From the NCBI GenBank assembly GCA_938030835.1, contig CALHID010000130.1:1-21166 (forward strand): a DNA stretch of 21,166 bases, given 5' to 3'. The notes below the pieces were generated by a model. That model did not search any database. It saw only the letters and a list, made by a program, of their open reading frames with translations, and was not told the origin of the DNA. The stretch's first letter is position 1. Every line of letters begins with the position of its first letter. Made by a program: the position numbers and the translations under genes. Origin of the DNA: an uncultured Actinomyces sp. Its GTDB lineage: Bacteria; Actinomycetota; Actinomycetes; Actinomycetales; Actinomycetaceae. Positions 14,300 to 21,166 of the stretch are shown piece by piece.

Positions 14300-15604
14300 A
14301 TGTCTGAAGAAGTAGAGGTTGATTTCGAGGTCATCGTCATCGGTGGAGGTGTAGCCGGTTGCGTTGCCGCCTACACTCTTGCCGGACAAGGACACGAGGT
14401 CCTTCTCATTGAGCGTGCGATGGAACCCGGTTCCAAGAATCTCTCGGGTGGTGTTTTCTACTGCCGAGTAATGGAACAGGTCTTCCCGGACTTCGTCAAT
14501 GAAGCTCCTGTGGAACGTCGAATCACACGTAATATCGTCAGCCTGCTCAATGAAAAGTCAGCGGTCAACATTGACTACTGGGATCAGCGTCTTGCTGAGC
14601 CCGCCAATGCAGTTACAGTGTTGCGTGCAAAGCTTGATTTGTGGCTGAGCGAGAAGTGCGAGGAAGCCGGTGTCACCGTGATGCCGGGTGTGAAGGTTGA
14701 CTCCCTCATCGTCGAAAACGGGCAGGTCGTTGGTGTTCGTGCCGGAGAAGATGAGCTGCGCTCCCACGTTGTCGTTGCCGCAGATGGGGTGAACTCTTTC
14801 ATTGCCCAGCAGGCGGGAATCCGCGCTAAAGAGCCGAAGAAACACCTTGCAGTGGGTGTGAAGTCGGTGATCGCTCTTCCCGAGAAGGTCCTTGAAGATC
14901 GCTTCAATGTTCGCGATAACTGCGGTGCAGCCTACGCCATGGTTGGGGATGCGACGCAGGGCGTTGCAGGTGGAGCTTTCATGTACACCAATAAAGATTC
15001 CGTCTCTATTGGTGTTGTCATGCGCCTCGATGACCTGGAAGCATCGGGCTTGTCCTCTTCCGATGTCCATGATCACCTGCTCAATCATCCGGCAATTGCT
15101 CCTCTTCTTGAAGACGGCGAATTGCTTGAGTACGGGTGCCACCTGACCATCGAAGATGGGCCTCAGATGGTGACCCACGATCTCACCCGCCCAGGTTTGG
15201 TGATTATCGGTGATGCAGCTGGATTCACTCTCAACACTGGTTTGACCATTCGAGGGATGGATCTTGCTGCGGGTTCTGCGCTCGCGGCTTCAACGGCAGT
15301 TCATGCTGCCCTTGAATCCGGCGATTTCTCTCAGGCAGCGATGGATCGTTACCTCAGTGAGTTGAAATCTTCCTTTGTCGGGCAGGACATGCAGACGTAC
15401 GCGAAGGCCCCCGCTTTCCTTGAGCGTCCTCGTATGTACAAGGACTATGGACGCCTTGCTGCAGAGGTTTTCTACGGAGTCTTCAACCATGATCTTCGCC
15501 CGCGTCGTCACATCATGAAGGTCGCGATGGACGCGTTCAAGGCTTCTGGCCTGCGTTTGCGTGATCTCATCAGTGACGGCTTGGCCGGTATCAAGGCGCT
15601 GTGA
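14300..15604 (+). CDS. fixC: FixC flavoprotein, ETF-quinone oxidoreductase family
   Basis: A 434-residue FAD-dependent oxidoreductase (Escherichia coli FixC has 428), related to ETF:ubiquinone oxidoreductase and likely peripheral on the membrane. The N-terminal Rossmann motif is VIVIGGGVAG with GHEVLLIER (11-39). Further FixC blocks are GSKNLSGGVFY (44-54), APVERRIT (69-76), VVAADGVNSFIA (158-169), GVAGGAFMYTN (221-231), VIIGDAAGFTLNTGLTIRGM (301-320) and APAFLERPRMYKDYG. It is thought to relay electrons between FixAB, the ferredoxin FixX and a donor or quinone; the direction in this organism is unknown. Its ATG at 14300 has GAGGAAG upstream, and fixX follows after 13 bases. Confidence 0.94.
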   Translation: MSEEVEVDFEVIVIGGGVAGCVAAYTLAGQGHEVLLIERAMEPGSKNLSGGVFYCRVMEQVFPDFVNEAPVERRITRNIVSLLNEKSAVNIDYWDQRLAEPANAVTVLRAKLDLWLSEKCEEAGVTVMPGVKVDSLIVENGQVVGVRAGEDELRSHVVVAADGVNSFIAQQAGIRAKEPKKHLAVGVKSVIALPEKVLEDRFNVRDNCGAAYAMVGDATQGVAGGAFMYTNKDSVSIGVVMRLDDLEASGLSSSDVHDHLLNHPAIAPLLEDGELLEYGCHLTIEDGPQMVTHDLTRPGLVIIGDAAGFTLNTGLTIRGMDLAAGSALAASTAVHAALESGDFSQAAMDRYLSELKSSFVGQDMQTYAKAPAFLERPRMYKDYGRLAAEVFYGVFNHDLRPRRHIMKVAMDAFKASGLRLRDLISDGLAGIKAL

Positions 15605-15617
15605 GGCAGGAGGAACA

Positions 15618-15914
15618 ATGAGTACATTGAAAATTGAGAGTGTTCCCGCGCGTCTTTCGCGTAACACTTACAACCTTGACGAGGAAGAATCTCATATCGA
15701 GGTCGACCAGGAGCGCGCTCGTGCCACCGGCGCCGGCAAGCTCTTGGAGCGGATCTGCCCGGCTCATGTCTACTCGGTAGAAGAAGACGGGAGCGTTGGC
15801 GTGGAATATGCCGCATGCCTCGAATGTGGTACTTGCTTGGCCATTGCCCCTGAAGGTGTCCTGAAGTGGCACTACCCCAGGAGCGGTTTCGGGATCATGT
15901 TCCGAGAAGGCTAA
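15618..15914 (+). CDS. fixX: FixX ferredoxin-like protein
   Basis: A 98-residue iron-sulfur protein (Escherichia coli FixX has 95) that acts with FixC. It contains exactly four cysteines, Cys47 (ICPAHVY) and Cys67, Cys70 and Cys73 (AACLECGTC), enough for one [4Fe-4S] cluster, as in FixX. The N-terminal NTYNLDEEESHIEV and the C-terminal VLKWHYPRSGFGIMFREG match the family ends. The ATG at 15618 has AGGAGG four bases upstream; the frame stays open further back over the end of fixC, but that extension has no family support. It is the last gene of the fix operon and is followed by a hairpin terminator. Confidence 0.94.
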   Translation: MSTLKIESVPARLSRNTYNLDEEESHIEVDQERARATGAGKLLERICPAHVYSVEEDGSVGVEYAACLECGTCLAIAPEGVLKWHYPRSGFGIMFREG

Positions 15915-15931
15915 GAGCTTCTTCATTTGAG

Positions 15932-15975
15932 GTGGTGGGTTGAAGGCATCTGCTTTCAACCCATCACTTTTGTTT
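15932..15975 (+). terminator. Intrinsic terminator after fixX
   Basis: The arms GTGGTGGGTTGAA (15932-15944) and TTCAACCCATCAC (15955-15967) pair over 13 positions with one G:U, closing a 10-base loop, and are followed by TTTTGTTT (15968-15975). It lies 17 bases after the fixX stop. Its right arm contains the stop codon of the LacI-type gene on the other strand; read on that strand there is no T-run, so it serves fixX. Confidence 0.85.
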
Positions 15976-16672
15976 CAGCCCTTGAATTCATGATTGCCGC
16001 AATGCATTCGGCAATATTTCCACGGGTGAAGGAATGGTCTTCTGCGGAATCACTGCCTACGCGAAGCGGACGCCATTCGAACGATGCTGTTCTTTGTTCT
16101 CCGGGGAGTCTTCGGGTGCCAAGAGCATTCAGATGAAGCTCGAATATGGGAAGAGCCCGAGTCGCTGGAATGCTTTGACCTATCGGAGACAATCGATTCT
16201 TATCCGCAACCGTATCTGCAGCATGTGCTTCGGCGTTGAAATATGGGCGCGAGGAAAATTCAGCACTGAGACATATGAGAAGCGAATGTAAGTGTGATCG
16301 TTTCGCGCGTATGACAAGCTCTGTGAAATCTTCCAAGCACAAGTCTTTGACGGGAGAATGAGCGGGGGAGAGGACCAATGCTTCCATACCGTATTGGCGG
16401 AGTTCCCGGGCAAAAGGAAGAAGAAAAGCGCAAGCGGCTTGTTCCACTTCTTTGCGTGCACCTAAAAGCCCGACACCAACGATATTTTGATAGCCCAGGC
16501 GAAGTGCTTGAGCGGAAGGGTCGACAGCATATCCCAATGCCGCAGCCGCCTCGTGAACTCGCTGGGTTAAGTTCTCGCTGACTCTTACCTTTCCTCTGAG
16601 GACGTGCGAAACGGTTCCAACAGATACTCCAGCTAAACGCGCAACGTCAGAAATCGTCGGTGTCGTGGCCAT
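15956..16672 (-). CDS. Short LacI-family regulator, possibly a decaying gene
   Basis: A LacI-type helix-turn-helix and hinge are clear at 5-60 (TISDVARLAGVSVGTVSHVL, then VSENLTQRVHEAAAALGYAVDPSAQALR), with the start of the periplasmic-binding-like domain after that (NIVGVGLLGARKEVEQA). The protein has only 238 residues against about 330-345 for the family, and from roughly 110 on I cannot align it to the usual ligand-binding fold. About a third is missing, perhaps by internal deletion or several frame changes. The ATG at 16672 has GGAGG five bases upstream, so it was built to be translated; the upstream in-frame extension to 16780 is not supported. Its stop falls inside the fixX terminator. 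The gene looks richer in A/T than its neighbours by eye. It may still bind DNA, but effector sensing is doubtful. Confidence 0.65.
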   Translation of the reverse strand: MATTPTISDVARLAGVSVGTVSHVLRGKVRVSENLTQRVHEAAAALGYAVDPSAQALRLGYQNIVGVGLLGARKEVEQAACAFLLPFARELRQYGMEALVLSPAHSPVKDLCLEDFTELVIRAKRSHLHSLLICLSAEFSSRPYFNAEAHAADTVADKNRLSPIGQSIPATRALPIFELHLNALGTRRLPGEQRTASFEWRPLRVGSDSAEDHSFTRGNIAECIAAIMNSRAETKVMG

Positions 16673-16840
16673 AAAAGCCTCCTCTCCTGTGGCCTTTACT
16701 GTGCCGCAACCGCACTTCTTTCCAGCCCAAGGAGCAGAATCTGTGGAAACACGCCGGTTATCGTGCATCCTGTGGATCAATCACACTGCGGGTGCAAAGT
16801 TCACATATTAAGCTGTGAATACTTGGAGCGAGGAGGAATG
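16673..16840. promoter_or_regulatory. Divergent intergenic region between the lacI-like gene and the membrane-protein gene
   Basis: These 168 bases must carry promoters in both directions. CACG-N8-CGTG (16750-16765) is a LacI-operator-sized dyad. CTGTGGA occurs twice in direct orientation (16741-16747 and 16770-16776). TATTAA (16806-16811) or the extended-type TGTGAATAC (16814-16822) could be the -10 box for the rightward gene, but no matching -35 box is clear. AGGAGG at 16831-16836 is the ribosome site of the next gene. Confidence 0.35.
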
Positions 16841-17485
16841 ATGCTTCGACGTTTAACAGACGCAATTGTCTGCGCTGTGCTTTTGGTTCTCGATATTCTG
16901 GCGTGGCTGATCGTCAGCACATTCTCAAGTCTTGATCGTTCGGAACCAGGTCGAATTGCCTCGGTCTCGCTCAGTGCCTTGATCATCGTTGCTGCTCCTG
17001 CACTTGCGACCTGTATGGTTGCTGCGGTCGCGCGACTGGTGACCCGCACTTCGGCTCGCCTTTTCTATTCGTGGAGTCTTTTCGTCAACGCTGTGGCCGG
17101 AGTGTTCAGCTATCTAACGGCTATGGTGTCCTCCTTTCAAGGAATGGAAGTTGGCCTGCGCTGGATGGCTTGTTTCTTTGCAGTTCAAGCGATCGTCAGC
17201 CTTATTCTCCTCATCGTTGGCTTGACCGGTGGAATTCCTCGAACAGCTGAGGAAGCACGTGCTCTGCATCATGCGACGCATCCAGTTGCTTCGTCTTCGA
17301 CTCAGAAGAAGTCTTCTTCGGCAAGCTCCACTTCTTCTGACGAGGCCGCAACGTCTGCTTCAGCAAAGACTCCAGCCTCCATTGGTACGGCTTCCCCCAC
17401 TGCAGGCAAGACTGCCCCCACCGCTCAGGGTGGCGAAGGAACTCACGCAAGCACGTCCTCGGCAAAGGAAAAAGAGACACATTAA
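16841..17485 (+). CDS. Hypothetical four-helix membrane protein with a Ser/Thr/Ala-rich tail
   Basis: I do not recognise the family. The 214-residue protein has four clear hydrophobic segments at about 8-28 (AIVCAVLLVLDILAWLIVST), 40-68, 75-98 and 103-127. A tail of about 80 residues, low in complexity and rich in Ser, Thr, Ala, Gly and Lys, follows and is probably disordered. The start is ATG 16841, four bases after AGGAGG; ATG 16838 is too close to that site. Its TAA overlaps the ATG of the M16 peptidase gene (TAATG), so the two are probably translationally coupled, and the protein may be linked to the peptidase or simply share its operon. Nothing ties it to the betaine genes. Confidence 0.75.
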   Translation: MLRRLTDAIVCAVLLVLDILAWLIVSTFSSLDRSEPGRIASVSLSALIIVAAPALATCMVAAVARLVTRTSARLFYSWSLFVNAVAGVFSYLTAMVSSFQGMEVGLRWMACFFAVQAIVSLILLIVGLTGGIPRTAEEARALHHATHPVASSSTQKKSSSASSTSSDEAATSASAKTPASIGTASPTAGKTAPTAQGGEGTHASTSSAKEKETH

Positions 17486-18816
17486 TGACAACTGAGGGTT
17501 TCCGCCAGCTTTCACTGGAAACAACGCATGGGGTTGAAGAATGGGAGGATTCGGGGGCGCTTGTTCAACGAAGTGTCCTGCCTAATGGTCTTCGGATCAT
17601 TACTCAGAAGGTGCCGGCAACACGTTCACTGGCACTGAGCTGGTGGGTTGGGGCTGGTTCACGCGACGAGGATGAGGTGAGTGCCGGATCGACCCATTTC
17701 CTTGAACACCTCCTCTTTAAAGGAACCGCGCGCAGAAGTGCCTTTGACATCGCCGAAGCATTTGATGCGGTTGGCGGTGAGTCCAATGCGGAAACTGGAA
17801 AAGAACACACAAACTATTGGGCGCGCGTACTGAGCGAAGACGCGCCAATGGCCGTTGAAGTATTGGGAGACATGATTTCTGCCTCCCTTATCGATCCAGA
17901 AGAGTTTGAGATCGAACGCGGGGTCATCCTCGATGAGCTCGCGATGTCAGAAGACAATCCTCTCGAGGTCGTCCACGAGGCTTTCCAATTGGCCGTGTTT
18001 GGCGATAACTCTTTGGGACGTCCGGTTGGTGGAAGCGCCCAAACGATTCGAGCCGTTGAACGCGACCACGTCTGGGACTACTATCGCCGGGTTTACGCGC
18101 CCTCCTCGCTGATTATTGCCGCAGCGGGGGACCTCAACCATGATGAGCTTGTCGAGCAAGTGCAGCGTTCCTTGCATCCCACGTGGGCAAACGAATTAGA
18201 GGAACAGCGCGCTCCGCGTCCGAGGCGTTCGACGCAGGGTTCGCAGTCGTCAGACTGTGAACCAGTGCGCTCAACGCGCTACCGCCATATTGAACAATCC
18301 CATGTCATTGTTGGTGGCCCCTCGATGCGTGCCGGTGACGATCGACGTCCCGTGATGTCGGTTTTGCTTTCTATCCTGGGCGGCTCAATGTCTTCGCGGC
18401 TCTTCCAAGAGATCCGCGAGAAGCGTGGTCTGGCCTATACGACATATGCCTTCGATTCCCCGTATTCGGATACGGGAGCCTGGGGAATGTATGCCGGGAC
18501 AGCACCGGAACGTGCTTCCGAGGTCGAAAAGCTCATGCAGGCAGAGCTTGAAAAACTGGCGGCAACTGGTCCGCGTGAAGACGAGCTTGCTCGCGTTCGT
18601 GGGCAGCTGCGTGGTGGTATGGCACTGGGGTTGGAAGATACGCTCTCTCGCATGTCTCGCTTGGGGCGCGCTGAGCTGAGCGGTCGTTACTTTACTGTTG
18701 ATGCCGCGCTTGCCCGAATTGAGGCGGTCCAAGCTGAAGACGTTCGTAGCCTTGCTGAGGAACTTGCACAGCGATGCGTCTTCACTGCTGAAGTGGTGCC
18801 GGAGGATCGTGCGTGA
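17485..18816 (+). CDS. M16-family zinc metallopeptidase (pitrilysin/processing-peptidase type)
   Basis: A 443-residue single-chain M16B peptidase, the actinobacterial protein usually found beside pnp and dapB (pepR in mycobacteria). The inverted zinc motif HFLEH (71-75) supplies His71, Glu74 as the base and His75; the third ligand is Glu151 in GVILDELAMSEDNP, at the usual spacing of 76 residues. NAETGKEHTNYWARVL (101-116) and the C-terminal GGSMSSRLFQEIREKRGLAY block, which holds the substrate-binding Arg/Tyr, are also typical. It is predicted cytoplasmic, with no signal peptide. The ATG overlaps the upstream stop by one base, and the 3' end overlaps the GNAT gene by four bases (GTGA). Confidence 0.94.
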   Translation: MTTEGFRQLSLETTHGVEEWEDSGALVQRSVLPNGLRIITQKVPATRSLALSWWVGAGSRDEDEVSAGSTHFLEHLLFKGTARRSAFDIAEAFDAVGGESNAETGKEHTNYWARVLSEDAPMAVEVLGDMISASLIDPEEFEIERGVILDELAMSEDNPLEVVHEAFQLAVFGDNSLGRPVGGSAQTIRAVERDHVWDYYRRVYAPSSLIIAAAGDLNHDELVEQVQRSLHPTWANELEEQRAPRPRRSTQGSQSSDCEPVRSTRYRHIEQSHVIVGGPSMRAGDDRRPVMSVLLSILGGSMSSRLFQEIREKRGLAYTTYAFDSPYSDTGAWGMYAGTAPERASEVEKLMQAELEKLAATGPREDELARVRGQLRGGMALGLEDTLSRMSRLGRAELSGRYFTVDAALARIEAVQAEDVRSLAEELAQRCVFTAEVVPEDRA

Positions 18817-19364
18817 CCAAACGAAGCGTTCGCCCAGCAACTTCCAGTGATAGCGCTGCCATCGCCGCGATGGCCCAAGAATTTTTCACCGAAGTCTTTA
18901 ACGCATGTTCGCTACCTGCGGCCCATCCACTGCGTGCGCAGGTTCTGACGCAAACACGTCAGATGTGGGAAGAAACTCTTGCTGGAAACAGGCCATCGCA
19001 GGGGCAGACCTTGGTTGCTCTGGAGGAGCAGACTCCTGTTGGTTTTATCGCGTACTCGCAGGCACCAGCTTTGGAACTTGACCAGCCATCAGCGCGTGTC
19101 ATTCCGGCGGGGCAAGAAATTAGCAGCCTCTACGTGCACCGTAGCTTCAGACGTATCGGACATGCATCGCGACTGCTAGCAGCTCTTGTGGATACCCTCC
19201 ATCCGGAGTCGATGCGACTGTGGGTTGCACCAGAAGATACGCTGACTATTCGCTTCATCCAAGGATGCGGGTTTTCTCCCGCCGGGGTACGTCGTAGCTT
19301 TGTTTTCGACCCGGAAATTCCCGCGGCTCGGGATGAACACCTGTGGTGGGCATTGCGTTCTTAA
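18813..19364 (+). CDS. GNAT-family N-acetyltransferase
   Basis: A 183-residue acetyltransferase-fold protein that would transfer an acetyl group from acetyl-CoA to an amine; the substrate is unknown. Motif A is visible as EISSLYVHRSFRRIGHASRL (the R-x-x-G-x-A acetyl-CoA loop is RRIGHA), with motif B around LWVAPEDTLTIRFIQGCGF. The GTG start at 18813 has GGAGG seven bases upstream, inside the M16 gene, and the GTGA overlap indicates coupling. The first 90 residues are typical of GNAT proteins but give no substrate hint. RNase J begins 47 bases later. Confidence 0.88.
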   Translation: MTKRSVRPATSSDSAAIAAMAQEFFTEVFNACSLPAAHPLRAQVLTQTRQMWEETLAGNRPSQGQTLVALEEQTPVGFIAYSQAPALELDQPSARVIPAGQEISSLYVHRSFRRIGHASRLLAALVDTLHPESMRLWVAPEDTLTIRFIQGCGFSPAGVRRSFVFDPEIPAARDEHLWWALRS

Positions 19365-19411
19365 CGCGGTCATATCAGGCCTCTCAAGGCTAGACGTGGC
19401 ACACTTATTGC

Positions 19412-21103
19412 ATGATGCCTCTTTACGACAACCTGCCTGAACCTGCGCCTCTGAAGAAGGGGAATCTCAGGATTGTCCCGCTGGGTGGCCTGGGCGAGGT
19501 CGGCCGCAATATGAATGTTTTGGAGTTTGGTGACAAACTCCTGGTTGTCGACTGCGGCGTTCTTTTCCCGGAAGAGTCTCAGCCCGGAGTCGACCTGATT
19601 TTGCCTGATTTTTCGTGGATTGAAGACCGTCTTGACGACATCGTCGGTATGGTTTTGACTCATGGGCACGAAGACCACATCGGTGCGGTCCCATATCTGC
19701 TCAAACTCCGCGAAGATATTCCGATTTATGGTTCCGACCTGACTCTAGCTTTCGTTGAACCCAAACTTCGTGAGCACCGACTTTCGGCCGAAAATCTTCA
19801 TGTTGTTGAAGAAGGAGACCGCCAAGCGATTGGTCCCTTTGATTGCGAGTTCGTTGCGGTTACCCACTCGATTCCGGACGCGCTTGCTGTGTTCGTCCGT
19901 ACCCCCGCAGGTAAAGTCCTGATTACTGGTGACTTCAAGATGGACCAGCTGCCTCTTGATCACCGCCTGACAGACCTTCGCTCCTTCGCGCGTTTTGGTG
20001 AAGAAGGCGTGGACTTGTTCATGGTGGACTCAACGAATGCCGAAGTTCCCGGCTTCGTTACCCCAGAACGCGAGATCGGCCCAGTCTTGGATCAAGTTTT
20101 TGCTGAGGCTACCGGCCAGATCATCGTTGCTTCTTTTGCTTCGCATGTTCACCGTGTCCAGCAGGTCATCAACGCTGCTGCACATCATGGTCGCAGTGTT
20201 GCCTTGGTTGGCCGTTCTATGGAACGGAATATGCGTATTGCTCAGGAAAAGGGCTACCTCACAATTCCTGAGGGGCTCATCGTCGATTCCAATGAGATTT
20301 CCCTGCTTCCTCCCAATCAGAGGGTATACATGGCCACTGGATCTCAAGGAGAGCCAATGGCCGCACTTTCTCGAATTTCGCAGGGATCTCACCGCTTTGT
20401 CAGTATTGAACCCGGCGATACGGTGATTTTCGCGTCTTCCTTGATTCCGGGTAACGAGAACTCGGTGTACCGCGTCATTAACGACCTCACGCGTTTGGGC
20501 GCAAAGGTTGTTCACCAGGCGAATGCTAAGGTTCACGTTTCCGGCCACGCGGCCTCGGGAGAACTGATCTACTGCTACAACATTGTTCAACCGAAGAATG
20601 TCATGCCGATCCACGGGGAGATTCGCCATTTGGTTGCCAATGGTCAATTGGCAGTACTCACCGGCGTGAAGCCCGAAGACGTCGTTCTTGCCGAAGATGG
20701 CGTTGTCGTTGATCTCGAAGACGGACATGCCAGAGTCGTTGGTGCGGTTCCCTGTGAGTACATCTACGTTGACGGGTCCTCTATCGGAGAGATCTCCGAA
20801 GATGAATTGGCCACTCGACGGACACTGGGATCCGAAGGCTTTGTCAGCGTTTACGCGGTTGTTGAGGGCGAGTCGGGGATGGTTCTTGCACCGCCAACAA
20901 TTCGAGCAATTGGCATGGCGGAAGACTCCTCAGTGTTTGACGAGATTCTCCCCGACGTCACCGCAGCCCTTGAAGAGGCCGCTTCCGGCGGAAATGTGGA
21001 TGCGCACGTCCTTCAGCAGGCGATGCGTCGCGTCATCGGTCGCTGGGTTGGTCGTCATTTGCGTCGTCGCCCCATGATTGTTCCGGTTGTCGTCCTGCAG
21101 TAG
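19412..21103 (+). CDS. rnj: Ribonuclease J
   Basis: A 563-residue RNase J, a metallo-beta-lactamase/beta-CASP nuclease with endo- and 5'-exonuclease activity in mRNA decay and rRNA maturation. Metal motif HGHEDHIGAVPYLL (84-97) follows the N-terminal LRIVPLGGLGEVGRNMNVLE (19-38). Further blocks are VTHSIPDALAVFVRTPAGKV, ITGDFKMDQLPLD, DSTNAEVPGF, ASFASHVHRVQQ (beta-CASP), GSQGEPMAALSR, NAKVHVSGHAASGEL, and the C-terminal RRVIGRWVGRHLRRRPMIVP. It is full length. ATG 19412 and ATG 19415 are both possible, and neither has a ribosome site. CTTATT at 19404-19409 may be a -10 box that would make a leaderless message beginning at 19415. It is a housekeeping gene, not part of the betaine locus. Confidence 0.95.
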   Translation: MMPLYDNLPEPAPLKKGNLRIVPLGGLGEVGRNMNVLEFGDKLLVVDCGVLFPEESQPGVDLILPDFSWIEDRLDDIVGMVLTHGHEDHIGAVPYLLKLREDIPIYGSDLTLAFVEPKLREHRLSAENLHVVEEGDRQAIGPFDCEFVAVTHSIPDALAVFVRTPAGKVLITGDFKMDQLPLDHRLTDLRSFARFGEEGVDLFMVDSTNAEVPGFVTPEREIGPVLDQVFAEATGQIIVASFASHVHRVQQVINAAAHHGRSVALVGRSMERNMRIAQEKGYLTIPEGLIVDSNEISLLPPNQRVYMATGSQGEPMAALSRISQGSHRFVSIEPGDTVIFASSLIPGNENSVYRVINDLTRLGAKVVHQANAKVHVSGHAASGELIYCYNIVQPKNVMPIHGEIRHLVANGQLAVLTGVKPEDVVLAEDGVVVDLEDGHARVVGAVPCEYIYVDGSSIGEISEDELATRRTLGSEGFVSVYAVVEGESGMVLAPPTIRAIGMAEDSSVFDEILPDVTAALEEAASGGNVDAHVLQQAMRRVIGRWVGRHLRRRPMIVPVVVLQ

Positions 21104-21145
21104 CGGGCGGGACTTGAGTACGCCGATAGTGATACGAGCGTAAGG

Positions 21146-21157
21146 TACGGTAGAAGC
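21146..21157 (+). promoter_or_regulatory. Leaderless-type -10 element before the gene at the right edge
   Basis: TACGGT (21146-21151) fits the actinobacterial TANNNT -10 pattern and ends six bases before an ATG at 21158, the spacing expected for a transcript starting at the start codon. No ribosome site is present, and no -35 box sits at the right distance (TTGAGT at 21114-21119 is too far). Read directly; use is inferred. Confidence 0.45.
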
Positions 21158-21166
21158 ATGACCGGG
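21158..21166 (+). CDS. Probable start of the next gene, cut by the window edge
   Basis: Only ATG ACC GGG (Met-Thr-Gly) is visible, 54 bases after the RNase J stop and directly downstream of a TANNNT element. Too little remains to name the product. In other actinobacteria a ftsK/spoIIIE-type translocase gene often follows RNase J, which is only a positional guess here. Confidence 0.35.

Noticed and set aside
15561..15617. Upstream extension of fixX into the end of fixC
   Set aside because: The extra residues do not match FixX, and AGGAGG directly precedes the ATG at 15618.
16742..16778. Two TGTGGA-type motifs resembling DnaA boxes
   Set aside because: They match only partly (TGTGGATCA, TGTGGAAAC), are just two in number, and lie in an ordinary divergent promoter region with no origin-like genes nearby.

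Overview
The window looks like a chromosome segment of a Gram-positive actinobacterium, probably of the Actinomycetaceae (Actinomyces/Schaalia type). The reasons are the moderately high G+C, the GTG/ATG starts with GGAGG-type ribosome sites, an Arg/Glu-rich PNPase tail, an actinobacterial RNase J, and the order pnp ... M16 peptidase ... RNase J, which I recall from other actinobacteria. The species call is an inference.

Layout. (1) 3-2201: 3' part of pnp, closed by a perfect-palindrome terminator. (2) 2292-2631: non-coding leader with several inverted repeats. (3) 2632-11902: an eight-gene rightward operon: YihN-like MFS transporter, HSL-type alpha/beta hydrolase, CaiA-like acyl-CoA dehydrogenase, CaiB-like CoA-transferase, CaiC-like CoA ligase, MaoC/hydratase-2-type double-hotdog protein, sugar-porter-like MFS transporter, and glyoxalase-II-like metallo-hydrolase. 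(4) 11863-12534, minus strand: a TetR regulator, convergent with that operon and divergent from the next. (5) 12642-15914: fixABCX (two ETF subunits, FixC flavoprotein, FixX ferredoxin), closed by a terminator. (6) 15956-16672, minus strand: an unusually short LacI-family regulator. (7) 16841-21103: a small membrane protein, an M16 zinc peptidase and a GNAT acetyltransferase (overlapping starts), then RNase J. (8) The right edge carries the start of another gene behind a leaderless-type -10 element.

How it fits together. CaiA, CaiB, CaiC and FixABCX match, by recalled alignment, the Escherichia coli proteins for anaerobic reduction of L-carnitine to gamma-butyrobetaine. In that scheme CaiC activates the betaine to its CoA thioester, CaiB passes CoA between product and substrate, a hydratase/dehydratase makes crotonobetainyl-CoA, and CaiA reduces it with electrons delivered by FixABCX. 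The order follows caiTABCD, but the T position holds an MFS protein instead of a BCCT carrier. The D position holds a MaoC-type hydratase instead of the crotonase CaiD. CaiE and CaiF are not seen, and extra hydrolase genes are present. The block therefore looks like a rebuilt carnitine/betaine (or carnitine-analogue) respiration locus, apparently inserted between the housekeeping genes pnp and the M16 peptidase. The stereochemical consequence of the CaiD replacement is the most interesting point. I saw no tRNA, rRNA, CRISPR array or insertion sequence.
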